A DNA stretch of 19,870 bases from an uncultured Eubacteriales bacterium (GTDB lineage Bacteria; Bacillota; Clostridia; Oscillospirales; CAG-272). The position numbers and the translations under genes are program-made. Numbering within the stretch: position 1 is the first letter of the stretch; each line of letters starts with the position of its first letter. Below the pieces are notes generated by a model. The model worked only from the letters and a program-made list of their open reading frames with translations. It ran no database searches and was not told the origin of the DNA. Where the stretch lies: positions 1-19,870 of the forward strand of contig URCP01000052.1 of NCBI GenBank assembly GCA_900546315.1, read 5' to 3'. Shown here piece by piece: positions 12,780-19,870 of the stretch.

Positions 12780-13139
12780 ATGAAAACCCTCCGCCCGCTC
12801 GACGCCGTCTCTGTCGCCGCCGTACTCGTGATGTCGCTGCTGTCCGCCGTGCCGCTCCTCGCGCGCTGGGAAAACACGACCGTCGTCGTGAAGACCGCGG
12901 ACGATGAGTTCCGCCTGCCGCTCGACGAGGACACGGTGCGCGAGATATCATCGAACGGTCACAATCTGACGCTCGGGATAAAGAACGGCGAGGCGCGGGT
13001 AATTTCCGCCGACTGCCCCGATCACCTCTGTATGCGCGGAAAGGCGGACAGAAACGGCGGAACGCTGATCTGCGTGCCCTCAAGGGTCATGATATCTGTA
13101 GAGGGGGGCGCGGATGAAATCGACGCGAGCGCGGGCTGA
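12780..13139 (+). CDS. NusG domain II-containing membrane-anchored protein (EetA-like)
   Basis: 119 residues: one N-terminal membrane helix (about 8-28, DAVSVAAVLVMSLLSAVPLL) and an extracytoplasmic NusG-II domain (PF07009) with the conserved CPDHLC (Cys79, Cys84) and LICVPSRVMI (Cys98) pattern typical of stand-alone members. It is not the transcription factor NusG. Start ATG at 12780 with AAAGGA 7 nt upstream; a TTG codon five positions earlier is within the ribosome binding site. In many Firmicutes this domain is followed by a Gx-family protein and ApbE, as here, a set matching EetA/EetB/FmnB of the Listeria flavin-based electron transfer locus (from knowledge of the families). The three Cys could bind a redox cofactor or metal. 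The gene's end approaches or overlaps the next gene's start. Confidence 0.82.
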   Translation: MKTLRPLDAVSVAAVLVMSLLSAVPLLARWENTTVVVKTADDEFRLPLDEDTVREISSNGHNLTLGIKNGEARVISADCPDHLCMRGKADRNGGTLICVPSRVMISVEGGADEIDASAG

Positions 13140-13158
13140 CCGCGCAAAGGATTCCGCG

Positions 13159-13695
13159 ATGAAACGAGGCTTTGACACAAAGCGTCTCACGACCGACGCG
13201 GTGCTCCTCGCCGCGGCGCTGATTATTGCCCGTCTCGAGGCGCTTTTACCGGCGTTTCTCGTGATGCCGGGGTTCAAGCCGGGGCTCGCGAATATCGCGA
13301 CGCTGCTGACGGTCAGGCTCTGCGGCAGGCGGGACGGCTTCGCGCTGACGCTTCTCAGGGTGACGATAACCTCGGTGCTGTTCGGGTCGGTGACGTCGTT
13401 TCTGTTCTCGCTCTGCGGCGGGGTGCTGTCGTTCGTCGTGACGGCGGCGCTCGTCGGGTTTACTGAAAAAGAGGACGCGAAGATGTCGCTTGTCGGCGTC
13501 TCGGTGCTCGCCTCGGCGGCGCACAATCTCGGTCAGACCGGCGCGGCTTGCCTTGTTTTCGGCAGTCTCTCGCCGCTCGGGATGCTCTGGTGGCTGTTCC
13601 TGCTCTCGGCGCCGACCGGGCTCGTGACCGGGATTCCCGCCGAAATAATAACACGACGGCTGAAGCCGGTAATCAGACCGAAAGGAAAAGAATGA
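13159..13695 (+). CDS. Gx transporter family / heptaprenyl diphosphate synthase component I-like membrane protein (EetB-like)
   Basis: 178 residues, five or six hydrophobic helices, beginning LTTDAVLLAAALIIARLEALLP. The MPGFKPGLANIATLL segment and the repeated small-residue helices identify the PF07456 (Hpre_diP_synt_I, 'Gx transporter') family, which resembles ECF S components. Start chosen at ATG 13159 (AAAGGA 7 nt upstream); an earlier ATG at 13114, with GAGGGG 6 nt away and overlapping the preceding gene, would add 15 Arg-rich residues and cannot be excluded. It overlaps apbE by 4 nt (ATGA). The family name comes from an old link to prenyl diphosphate synthase; a role with flavin or quinone-linked electron transfer is inferred from the neighbours. 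Confidence 0.82.
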   Translation: MKRGFDTKRLTTDAVLLAAALIIARLEALLPAFLVMPGFKPGLANIATLLTVRLCGRRDGFALTLLRVTITSVLFGSVTSFLFSLCGGVLSFVVTAALVGFTEKEDAKMSLVGVSVLASAAHNLGQTGAACLVFGSLSPLGMLWWLFLLSAPTGLVTGIPAEIITRRLKPVIRPKGKE

Positions 13696-14744
13696 GAACA
13701 AAAACCGCAATAACCGCGATAATTATACTGCTCATATCCGCGCTCGTCTCCTGCGGGAGCGCGACGCGGGACAGCTTCACGCTCTTCTCGATGGACACGT
13801 TCCTCGACATAACGCTCTGGAACCCGAAAAACGCCGAAGAGTCGAAAACCGCCTGCGAGACCGAGGCGGACCGGCTCGAGAATCTCCTCTCCGCGACAAT
13901 TGACGCGAGCGACGTATCGGCGATAAATTCCGCCGGGCTCTCACCGACAGCTGTCTCGCGTGAGACCGCCGTCTGCGTCTCGACTGCGTCAAAGATAAAC
14001 GAGCTGACCTCCGGCGCGTACGACGTGACGGTCGCCCCGCTCGTGAACCTGTGGGACATAGCTCACCCGTCCGAAAACTGGGCGCCTCCGGCGGATGACG
14101 AGATAGCGTCCGCGATGGCACTGTGCGGCGGAAAGCTCGCGGTGACAGGCTCCGACGGCAGTTATTCGGTTACAAAATCCGATGAAAACACAAAGATCGA
14201 CCTCGGCGGCGTCGGCAAAGGCTACGCGTGCGGCGCGCTCTCGGAGCTTTTCGCGTCGCGCGGGGAGAACGGTTTTCTCTCCTACGGCGGAAACGTCGCG
14301 GTGTTCGGAAAGAAGCCGGACGGAAGCGCGTTCTCGGTCGGCGTGAAAGACCCGTTCGACCCTTCCTCGCTCACCGGAAAGCTCTCGATACGCTCTGGAA
14401 TCGTCGCGGTCAGCGGCGGGTATGAGCGGTATGTCAACTATAACGGCAAAAGATACCACCACATAATCGACCCCGCGACCGGATATCCGAGCGAATCCGA
14501 CCTCGCGAGCGCCGGAATATGGGTCAGCGTCTCAACGCCGGAAGCCGGAGCCGCGGCGGACGCGCTCTCGACGGCGTGCTTCATTCTGGGAGCCGACCGG
14601 TCGATGGAGCTTTATAGATCGGATGCCTTCGCGGAATACGCGGAAAAGCTCGGCTGTGAGTTCGGTCTGATGCTCATAAAGACTGACGGTTCGCTCGTCA
14701 TGACTGATAATATTTCGGAGATATATACATCTTTCAAAAAATGA
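13692..14744 (+). CDS. apbE: FAD:protein FMN transferase (ApbE family), lipoprotein
   Basis: 350 residues. Signal peptide with lipobox LVSC (Cys21), so a lipoprotein on the outer face of the membrane. ApbE motifs in order: FSMDTFLDITLW, DLGGVGKGYACG, FLSYGGNVAVFG, AVSGGYERYV, HHIIDPATGYP and ADALSTACFILG, including the Asp/Thr metal and FAD contacts of the family. The enzyme transfers FMN from FAD to Thr/Ser of exported flavoproteins (RnfG, NqrC, PplA-type). The FMN-accepting protein is not in the window. The ATG at 13692 overlaps the preceding stop by 4 nt, and its own stop overlaps the TVP38 start by 4 nt, so translation is coupled on both sides. Confidence 0.93.
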   Translation: MRTKTAITAIIILLISALVSCGSATRDSFTLFSMDTFLDITLWNPKNAEESKTACETEADRLENLLSATIDASDVSAINSAGLSPTAVSRETAVCVSTASKINELTSGAYDVTVAPLVNLWDIAHPSENWAPPADDEIASAMALCGGKLAVTGSDGSYSVTKSDENTKIDLGGVGKGYACGALSELFASRGENGFLSYGGNVAVFGKKPDGSAFSVGVKDPFDPSSLTGKLSIRSGIVAVSGGYERYVNYNGKRYHHIIDPATGYPSESDLASAGIWVSVSTPEAGAAADALSTACFILGADRSMELYRSDAFAEYAEKLGCEFGLMLIKTDGSLVMTDNISEIYTSFKK

Positions 14745-15463
14745 AAAAATGGCTTAAAATAACACTGATAGTTCTCGCCGCCGCGGCGGTCGTCGCGCTC
14801 TGCGTGTGGCTGATCCCGCTCGTCTGGTCACTGAGACAGCCGGAGAATCAGGCGGCTTTCGAGGAATTCGTCGGCTCGCTCGGCGTCTTCGGAGTGCTTC
14901 TGATGCTCGGGATACAGGTATTACAGATCGTGGTCGCGGTCATACCGGGAGAGCCGATCGAGCTCATCATGGGGCTGATGTACGGCACTTGGGGCGGGCT
15001 CGCGCTGACGCTCACCGGCATACTCATCGGCTCGACGATCATCTATTTCTGCATGAAGCGGTTCGGGACCGGCTTCGCGTCGAGGTTTGTCGACACGAAC
15101 GGCTTTAAGAAGTTCAGGTTCCTGAACGACCCGGCGAAGCGCGATTCCTTTATTTTCCTGCTCTTCTTCATCCCCGGCACGCCGAAGGACGTTCTGACCT
15201 ACTTCGCGCCGCTGACCGGGATACCGTTCGGCAGGTTCATCACTATCGCAACGCTCGCGCGGATACCCTCGGTCGTCACGTCGACGCTTGTCGGCTCGTC
15301 GGTGTCGAATGGCGAATTTCTGAAATCGCTGATAGTCTTCGCGATAACCGGAGTCGTCGGAATCGCGGGAATCCTGATAAACAACAAATTCACCGCTGCA
15401 CAAGAAAAGAAGCTCGCCGAAAAAGCGGCGGAAAACCAGAACGCAAAGGATAACGACAAATGA
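14741..15463 (+). CDS. TVP38/TMEM64 family (VTT/DedA-like) membrane protein
   Basis: 240 residues, about five or six hydrophobic helices: an N-terminal one (KITLIVLAAAAVVALCVWLI), then the VTT-domain landmarks VIPGEPIELIMGLMYG and FLLFFIPGTPKDVLTYFAPL with FARIPS-like ARIPSVVTSTLVGSS, the re-entrant loops of the DedA/VTT fold. The C-terminal 25 residues are Lys/Ala/Glu-rich. The family is linked to lipid scrambling and membrane homeostasis in eukaryotes (TMEM41B/VMP1) and to undecaprenyl phosphate or phospholipid handling in bacteria; the role here is unassigned. ATGA overlaps at both ends (with apbE and miaB). Confidence 0.88.
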   Translation: MKKWLKITLIVLAAAAVVALCVWLIPLVWSLRQPENQAAFEEFVGSLGVFGVLLMLGIQVLQIVVAVIPGEPIELIMGLMYGTWGGLALTLTGILIGSTIIYFCMKRFGTGFASRFVDTNGFKKFRFLNDPAKRDSFIFLLFFIPGTPKDVLTYFAPLTGIPFGRFITIATLARIPSVVTSTLVGSSVSNGEFLKSLIVFAITGVVGIAGILINNKFTAAQEKKLAEKAAENQNAKDNDK

Positions 15464-16869
15464 AACTCATCCCAAAGGAAGACATATCCGCCCAGTACGA
15501 CGCGATGCGCCGTCTTCGCGGTATCTGCTCCGGAAAAAAATATTACATCCGCACTTTCGGATGTCAGCAGAACGAGGCTGACAGCGAGCGTCTCGCCGGA
15601 ATGGCGTGCGAGATGGGCATGACGCCGACCGACGAGCCGTCAGAGGCGTCGCTCATCATCGTCAACACCTGCGCCGTCCGCGAGCACGCGGAGCTCCGCG
15701 CCCTCTCGATCACCGGCGGGTTCAAGAAGCTCAAGGAGAAAGACCCGTCGCTCGTCATCTGCGTCTGCGGCTGCATGGTCACTCAGGAGCACCGCGTCGA
15801 CGCGATGAAGAAGAGCTACCCTTACGTAGACATTCTTATCGGCGCGGGGATGTACTTCGACTTCCCTTCCCTGCTGCTCGAGCATATCGAGAAGAAGAAG
15901 CGGATATTCGCGTCTCTCGACCCGGACGGCGCGATAGCCGAGGGACTGCCGGTCAGGCGCGAGTCGAAGACCAAGGCGTGGGTCAGCGTCATGTACGGCT
16001 GCAACAATTTCTGCACCTACTGCGTCGTCCCCTACGTCCGCGGGCGAGAGCGCAGCCGTGAGCCGGACGCGATACTCGAAGAGGTGAAAGCTCTCGTCGC
16101 CGACGGCTGCCGCGAGATAACCCTGCTCGGTCAGAACGTCAACTCCTACGGAAAAGACCTCATAAAGGACGGCAGGGGTTGCGACTTCGCCGATCTTGTC
16201 GAAAAGATATGCCTGCTCGACGGCGACTTCATCCTCAGATTCATGACGAGCCACCCGAAGGACGCGAACCGGAAGCTCATCGACGTGATGGCGAAATCCA
16301 GGAAATGCGCACGCCAGTTCCACCTCCCGCTCCAGAGCGGCTCCGCGCGGGTGCTGAAGGCGATGAACCGCCACTACACGCCGGAGGAATACCTTGAGCT
16401 TATCGGCTATATGCGCGAGAAGATGCCCGGAATCGCGATCTCGTCCGACATAATGGTCGGCTTCCCCGGAGAGACCGAGGAGGAGTTCGAGGAGACGATC
16501 TCGATGCTCGAGAAGGTCCGCTTCGACATGATCTACTCGTTCATCTACTCCCCGCGCGCGCTGACGCCGGCGGCGAAGATGGACTGTCAGATACCCGACG
16601 CCGAGAAGTCAAGGCGAATGAACCGCCTGCTCGAGGTGCAGAATAAGATATCCTACGAGATAAACCTCGCCGCCGTCGGAACGACACAGCGCGTCCTTCT
16701 CGAGGGCGTGAGCCAGAAATCCGAGGATATGCTGACCGGCAGGGCGGACTCAAACAAGCTCGTCCACATCCCGAGAACGCCGGAGAGCGAGAAGCTGATC
16801 GGCGGCTTCGTCGATGTGAGGATAACCGGAGCCGAGCCGTTCGCGTTGTTCGGCGAGCCGGTGGTTTAA
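15460..16869 (+). CDS. miaB: tRNA-2-methylthio-N6-dimethylallyladenosine synthase MiaB
   Basis: 469 residues, the usual MiaB layout. MTTase N domain with its three cluster-binding cysteines: TFGCQQN (Cys35), NTCAVRE (Cys71) and VCGCM (Cys105). Radical SAM domain with CNNFCTYC (181-188) and PYVRGRERSR, then LPLQSGS, SDIMVGFPGETEEEF and a C-terminal TRAM domain. GCQQN instead of GCQMN is allowed. The enzyme adds the methylthio group to i6A37 of tRNAs that read codons starting with U. The ATG at 15460 overlaps the TVP38 stop by 4 nt. In Bacillus miaB also precedes a YlbF-family gene (ymcA) and mutS, so this gene order is conserved, though the genes upstream are different. Confidence 0.96.
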   Translation: MKLIPKEDISAQYDAMRRLRGICSGKKYYIRTFGCQQNEADSERLAGMACEMGMTPTDEPSEASLIIVNTCAVREHAELRALSITGGFKKLKEKDPSLVICVCGCMVTQEHRVDAMKKSYPYVDILIGAGMYFDFPSLLLEHIEKKKRIFASLDPDGAIAEGLPVRRESKTKAWVSVMYGCNNFCTYCVVPYVRGRERSREPDAILEEVKALVADGCREITLLGQNVNSYGKDLIKDGRGCDFADLVEKICLLDGDFILRFMTSHPKDANRKLIDVMAKSRKCARQFHLPLQSGSARVLKAMNRHYTPEEYLELIGYMREKMPGIAISSDIMVGFPGETEEEFEETISMLEKVRFDMIYSFIYSPRALTPAAKMDCQIPDAEKSRRMNRLLEVQNKISYEINLAAVGTTQRVLLEGVSQKSEDMLTGRADSNKLVHIPRTPESEKLIGGFVDVRITGAEPFALFGEPVV

Positions 16870-16925
16870 CGAAAATAGCGATAATAAATCGTCTATATAT
16901 AAATTTTACAAGGAGAACAAAAACC

Positions 16926-17312
16926 ATGGAAGTTATGGAACTTGCCGCAGAGCTCGGAAAGCTCATCAAGAAGGACCCCCGCGTCGTCGAAATGACCCGC
17001 GCAGAGGAAGCATATGAAAAGGACGAGAAGCTCCAGGGCGCAATCCAGGAGTACAACACCCAGTCTGAGGCTCTCAGCGCTGAGTACAAGAAGCCGGTTC
17101 AGGACAACGAGTTCATAAAGATCATCGAGAACCGCATCCACGATCTCTACAACGAGATCATGTCGAACCCGAATATGCTCGCATACACGAAGGCTCAGGA
17201 CGCCGTCAACGAGTTCATGAACGAGGTCAACGGCGAGATCACCTATCAGATCACCGGCGAGAGACCCTGCGCTCACGACTGCTCCTGCTGTGAGGGCGGC
17301 TGCCACCACTGA
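16926..17312 (+). CDS. YlbF/YmcA-family protein (RicA/RicF-like) with Cys/His-rich tail
   Basis: 128 residues. Helical Com_YlbF domain (PF06133) over 1-110 with long amphipathic helices (EYKKPVQDNEFIKIIENRI, NEIMSNPNMLAYTKAQDAV), then a tail CAHDCSCCEGGCHH with Cys115, 119, 121, 122, 126 and three His. In Bacillus YmcA, YlbF and YaaT form the RicAFT complex, which carries [4Fe-4S] clusters on C-terminal cysteines and supports RNase Y-dependent mRNA processing, competence and sporulation; the tail here is a plausible cluster or metal site. The place between miaB and mutS is that of ymcA. ATG at 16926 has AAGGAG 10 nt upstream. The 56 nt between miaB and this gene are AT-rich without a clear promoter or terminator. 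Confidence 0.88.
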   Translation: MEVMELAAELGKLIKKDPRVVEMTRAEEAYEKDEKLQGAIQEYNTQSEALSAEYKKPVQDNEFIKIIENRIHDLYNEIMSNPNMLAYTKAQDAVNEFMNEVNGEITYQITGERPCAHDCSCCEGGCHH

Positions 17313-17321
17313 TTTTCCGAC

Positions 17322-17366
17322 CACCCGGACGGGCAAACCCGTCCTGACGGATCTGCCTGCCGGGTG
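17322..17366 (+). terminator. Nested hairpins after the YlbF-family gene (possible terminator)
   Basis: GGACGGG (17327-17333) and CCCGTCC (17338-17344) form a 7-bp stem with a CAAA loop, while CACCCGG (17322-17328) can pair with CCGGGTG (17360-17366); the two share GG. Only CTTT follows, so termination would be weak; it may separate the miaB operon from mutS or be part of the mutS leader. Confidence 0.5.
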
Positions 17367-17372
17367 CTTTCA

Positions 17373-17500
17373 CTGAACGATGAATCCACAGAACGGTTGA
17401 AAACGCATGGAACTGTGGAAAATCTGGTCGCGGTTCTGTTCAGATACCCATGTCGCGCGACGCGGTTGTCTGAATGTATCCGCGAAATTCTTAACGCGGA
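17373..17500 (+). other. Structured leader of mutS with alternative pairings
   Basis: The segment 17386-17394 (CCACAGAAC) can pair with CTGTGG (17413-17418) or GTTCTGT (17433-17439), and CTGAAC (17373-17378) with GTTCAG (17438-17443). TTCAGATA (17439-17446) pairs with TGTCTGAA (17467-17474), enclosing the palindrome GTCGCGCGAC. Near the start codon TCCGCG (17479-17484) pairs with CGCGGA (17495-17500), masking part of the GGAGG, while the same CCGCG could pair with CGCGG (17461-17465). No T-box or known riboswitch core is recognised. Confidence 0.35.
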
Positions 17501-17512
17501 GGTTTTACTCAT

Positions 17513-19870
17513 ATGACACCAATGATGGAACAATATCTCGAGGTCAAGCGGAAATACGAGGGGTATTTTCTCTTCTACCGCATCGGCGATTTTTACGAGA
17601 TGTTCTTCGACGACGCGAAGAGGGCGTCCGCGCTGCTCGACCTGACACTCACCGGGCGGGACTGCGGAGAGGCGGAGCGCGCGCCGATGTGCGGCGTTCC
17701 CTACCACGCCGCCGAGGCTTATATCGGAAAGCTCGTCTCGATGGGCTACAAGATAGCGATCTGCGAGCAGACCGAGGACCCGGCGAAGGCGGTCGGGCTC
17801 GTGAGGCGCGAGGTTATCCGCGTCGTAACGCCGGGAACCGTCGTCGAGAACACGCTGCTGTCTGAGGGAAAGAACAACTATCTCGCGTCGGTGGCGTCGG
17901 TCGACGATGTGGTCGGCGTCGCGTTCTGCGACATTTCGACCGGCGAGTTCAGCGCGACGATGTTCATGGGTCCGAGCAGGTTTGACAGGCTGGTCTCCGA
18001 GGTCGCGACATATCAGCCGAGCGAGATCATAGCGGGTCCGCTCCTCTCCGAACTCGGCGCGCTCGAGAATTATGTTAAGCGCGTCGGGATAATGACAACC
18101 TGCGGCGAGACGAAAAGATTCTCGAAAAAGGAATGCGAACAGCTCGTGCGCGCGAGGTTTGGCGACTACACGCCGGACGACTCAAACATAGCGGCGACGA
18201 CCGCGGCGGGCGCGCTGCTCTCCTATATTGCCGAGACGCAGAAGCTCGAATTGTCGTATATTTCGAAGCTCGATTTCTACGCCGAGAGCCAATATCTCGT
18301 GATGGACGCGGCGACGAGACGCAATCTCGAGCTCTGCGAGACGATGCGCGCGAAGGAGAAGCGCGGTTCGCTTCTCGGCGTGCTCGACCACACGAAGACG
18401 CCGATGGGCGCGAGGTTCATGCGCCGCTCGGTCGAGCTGCCGCTCGTGAATTCCTTCGCGCTGAACCGCAGGCTTGACGCCGTCGGCGAGCTGAAGGACG
18501 ACATGATGCTCCGCGAGGAGTGCTTCGTCAGGCTCTCAAATGTGAGGGACATCGAGAGACTTCTGACAAAGCTCGTCTACGGGAACGCCAACGCGCGCGA
18601 CCTGCTGGCGATCGGAAACTCTATCGCGGTGATACCGGAGCTGCTCACGCTGCTCTCGGACGTGAAGAGCGACGAGCTTCGCGAGATACGCTCTGATCTT
18701 GACCCGCTCGACGACCTGAGGACCCTCATCGAGAGCGCGATAGAGCCGGAGTGCCCGCTGCTCGTCAGAGAGGGCGGCATGATACGCGCGGAGTACAACG
18801 ACGAGGTGAAGCGGCTCCGCCATATCGTCAACGACTCGAACGACATCCTCGACTCGATTCTCGAGCGCGAGAAGGCGGAGACCGGCATCAAGACGATGAA
18901 GCGCGGCTATAACCGTGTGTTCGGCTATTACCTCGAGGTGACGCGCTCGCAGTCGTCTCTTGTGCCGGACAGGTATATCAGAAAGCAGACGCTGACCGGC
19001 GCGGAGAGGTACATAACCGAGGAATTAAAAAACACCGAGGCGGAGATACTCGGCGCGTCGGAGAAGCTGAATAACCTCGAGTATGATATTTTCAAGTCGA
19101 TATGTACGACTCTGACCGACAATTCGGCGCGGATACAGAAGAGCGCGTCGGGGATAGCGCGGCTCGATTTCCTGCTGTCGCTCGCGGAGACGGCGGCGAA
19201 GCAGAATTATGTCAGACCTGAGGTCGATTACGGGGATGAGACGTCGATACACGGCGGACGGCATCCGGTCGTCGAGCAGTTTGTCGAGGGCGGGACGTTC
19301 GTGCCGAACGATACGCTGCTCGATACCGGGCATAACAGGCTGATGCTGATTACCGGTCCGAATATGGCGGGAAAGTCGACTTATATGCGTCAGGTGGCGC
19401 TGATTACCGTGATGGCGCAGACAGGGTCGTTTGTTCCGGCGGATGAGGCGCGGGTGAGTATATGCGATAAGGTGTTCACGCGCGTGGGCGCGTCGGATGA
19501 CCTGGCGAGCGGGCAGTCGACGTTCATGCTTGAGATGATGGAGTGCGCGAATATTCTGAAGAGCGCTACTGAGCGGTCGCTGATAATTTATGATGAGATA
19601 GGGCGCGGGACGTCGACTTATGACGGGATGGCTATAGCTAAGGCGATAGCGGAGTATACGGCGAAGAGTATCCGGGCGAAGACGTTGTTAGCGACGCATT
19701 ATCATGAGCTTTGCGGGCTCGAGGGAGAGCTTGAGGGCGCGGTTAATTATAATATAACGGCGAAGAAGGTCGGGGACGGGGTGATATTTCTCCGGAAGAT
19801 TGTGCGGGGCGGCGCGGATGACAGTTATGGCATTGAGGTTGCGGGGCTCGCGGGTGTTCCTTCTGAGGTC
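17513..19870 (+). CDS. mutS: DNA mismatch repair protein MutS, 3' end outside window
   Basis: 786 codons from ATG 17513 to the window edge, open throughout; full-length relatives have about 860-880. Domain I starts MTPMMEQYLEVKRKYEGYFL and contains the mismatch-intercalating motif GDFYEMF (Phe27-x-Glu29). The clamp/lever domains follow, with YNRVFGYYLEV near residues 466-476. The ATPase domain has Walker A GPNMAGKST (615-623), the FMLEMMECANIL segment, Walker B DEIGRGTST (694-702) and THYHEL. It recognises mismatches and recruits MutL, usually encoded next. GGAGG (17498-17502) lies 10 nt before the start, partly in a hairpin. The final ~650 nt use many T-, A- and G-ending codons (GAT, TAT, GGG, ATA), unlike the C-ending 5' part. 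Confidence 0.97.
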   Translation, partial: MTPMMEQYLEVKRKYEGYFLFYRIGDFYEMFFDDAKRASALLDLTLTGRDCGEAERAPMCGVPYHAAEAYIGKLVSMGYKIAICEQTEDPAKAVGLVRREVIRVVTPGTVVENTLLSEGKNNYLASVASVDDVVGVAFCDISTGEFSATMFMGPSRFDRLVSEVATYQPSEIIAGPLLSELGALENYVKRVGIMTTCGETKRFSKKECEQLVRARFGDYTPDDSNIAATTAAGALLSYIAETQKLELSYISKLDFYAESQYLVMDAATRRNLELCETMRAKEKRGSLLGVLDHTKTPMGARFMRRSVELPLVNSFALNRRLDAVGELKDDMMLREECFVRLSNVRDIERLLTKLVYGNANARDLLAIGNSIAVIPELLTLLSDVKSDELREIRSDLDPLDDLRTLIESAIEPECPLLVREGGMIRAEYNDEVKRLRHIVNDSNDILDSILEREKAETGIKTMKRGYNRVFGYYLEVTRSQSSLVPDRYIRKQTLTGAERYITEELKNTEAEILGASEKLNNLEYDIFKSICTTLTDNSARIQKSASGIARLDFLLSLAETAAKQNYVRPEVDYGDETSIHGGRHPVVEQFVEGGTFVPNDTLLDTGHNRLMLITGPNMAGKSTYMRQVALITVMAQTGSFVPADEARVSICDKVFTRVGASDDLASGQSTFMLEMMECANILKSATERSLIIYDEIGRGTSTYDGMAIAKAIAEYTAKSIRAKTLLATHYHELCGLEGELEGAVNYNITAKKVGDGVIFLRKIVRGGADDSYGIEVAGLAGVPSEV

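Noticed and set aside
11804..12907. 367-codon plus-strand ORF across the efp region
   Set aside because: Antisense to efp, crosses the inverted-repeat cluster and two promoters, no recognisable domain.
17419..17512. T-box leader before mutS
   Set aside because: The AGGGTGGNACCGCG box is missing, there is no following terminator/antiterminator pair, and mutS is not a T-box target.

Overview
The window looks like chromosomal DNA of a moderately GC-rich member of the Firmicutes, class Clostridia, most likely an uncultured gut Oscillospirales or Christensenellales-type lineage. This is inferred from gene content: the miaB / YlbF-family / mutS order, a TPP-riboswitch-controlled thiT, a CD1247-type zinc-ribbon protein beside efp, a NusG-II / Gx / ApbE trio, and ThyX as thymidylate synthase. 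Promoters are classical sigma-A type, several with an extended TGnTATAAT -10. I see no phage, transposase, tRNA, rRNA or CRISPR array.

Layout. Positions 1-5150 are leftward: the 5' part of an EamA/DMT permease, a two-gene RraA-family / beta-propeller lactonase operon with a strong promoter and a bidirectional terminator, and a long XPD/Rad3-type helicase with an N-terminal RecB-like nuclease domain. Positions 5426-9141 are rightward: an OPA-like MFS transporter, then (from a promoter overlapping the MFS stop codon) a TagA/WecG glycosyltransferase, thyX and a SpoU-family RNA methyltransferase, closed by a terminator. Positions 9240-10295 hold a small Cys-rich membrane protein followed by a short stand-alone radical SAM enzyme; this is the least explained part of the window. 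Then come a TPP riboswitch with terminator and thiT.

Positions 11130-12511 turn leftward again: efp and an extremely Asp/Cys/His-rich zinc-ribbon protein, separated by a dense cluster of inverted repeats; another palindromic element lies past thiT. From 12705 to the end the strand is rightward: NusG-II protein, Gx-family membrane protein, ApbE lipoprotein, TVP38-family membrane protein and miaB form a chain with 4-nt ATGA overlaps at three junctions, followed by a YlbF-family protein with a Cys/His tail and, after a structured 200-nt leader, mutS (3' end missing).

How the parts fit: most is housekeeping (translation: efp, miaB, SpoU methylase; DNA: helicase, mutS, thyX; thiamine uptake). The NusG-II/Gx/ApbE trio resembles the EetA/EetB/FmnB part of the flavin-based extracellular electron transfer locus. 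The small-protein/radical-SAM pair is the best candidate for an undescribed system: the small protein has a Cys4-type knuckle, one membrane helix and an acidic tail with a duplicated LEG[DE] unit, and the two genes share a 17-nt exact in-frame repeat.
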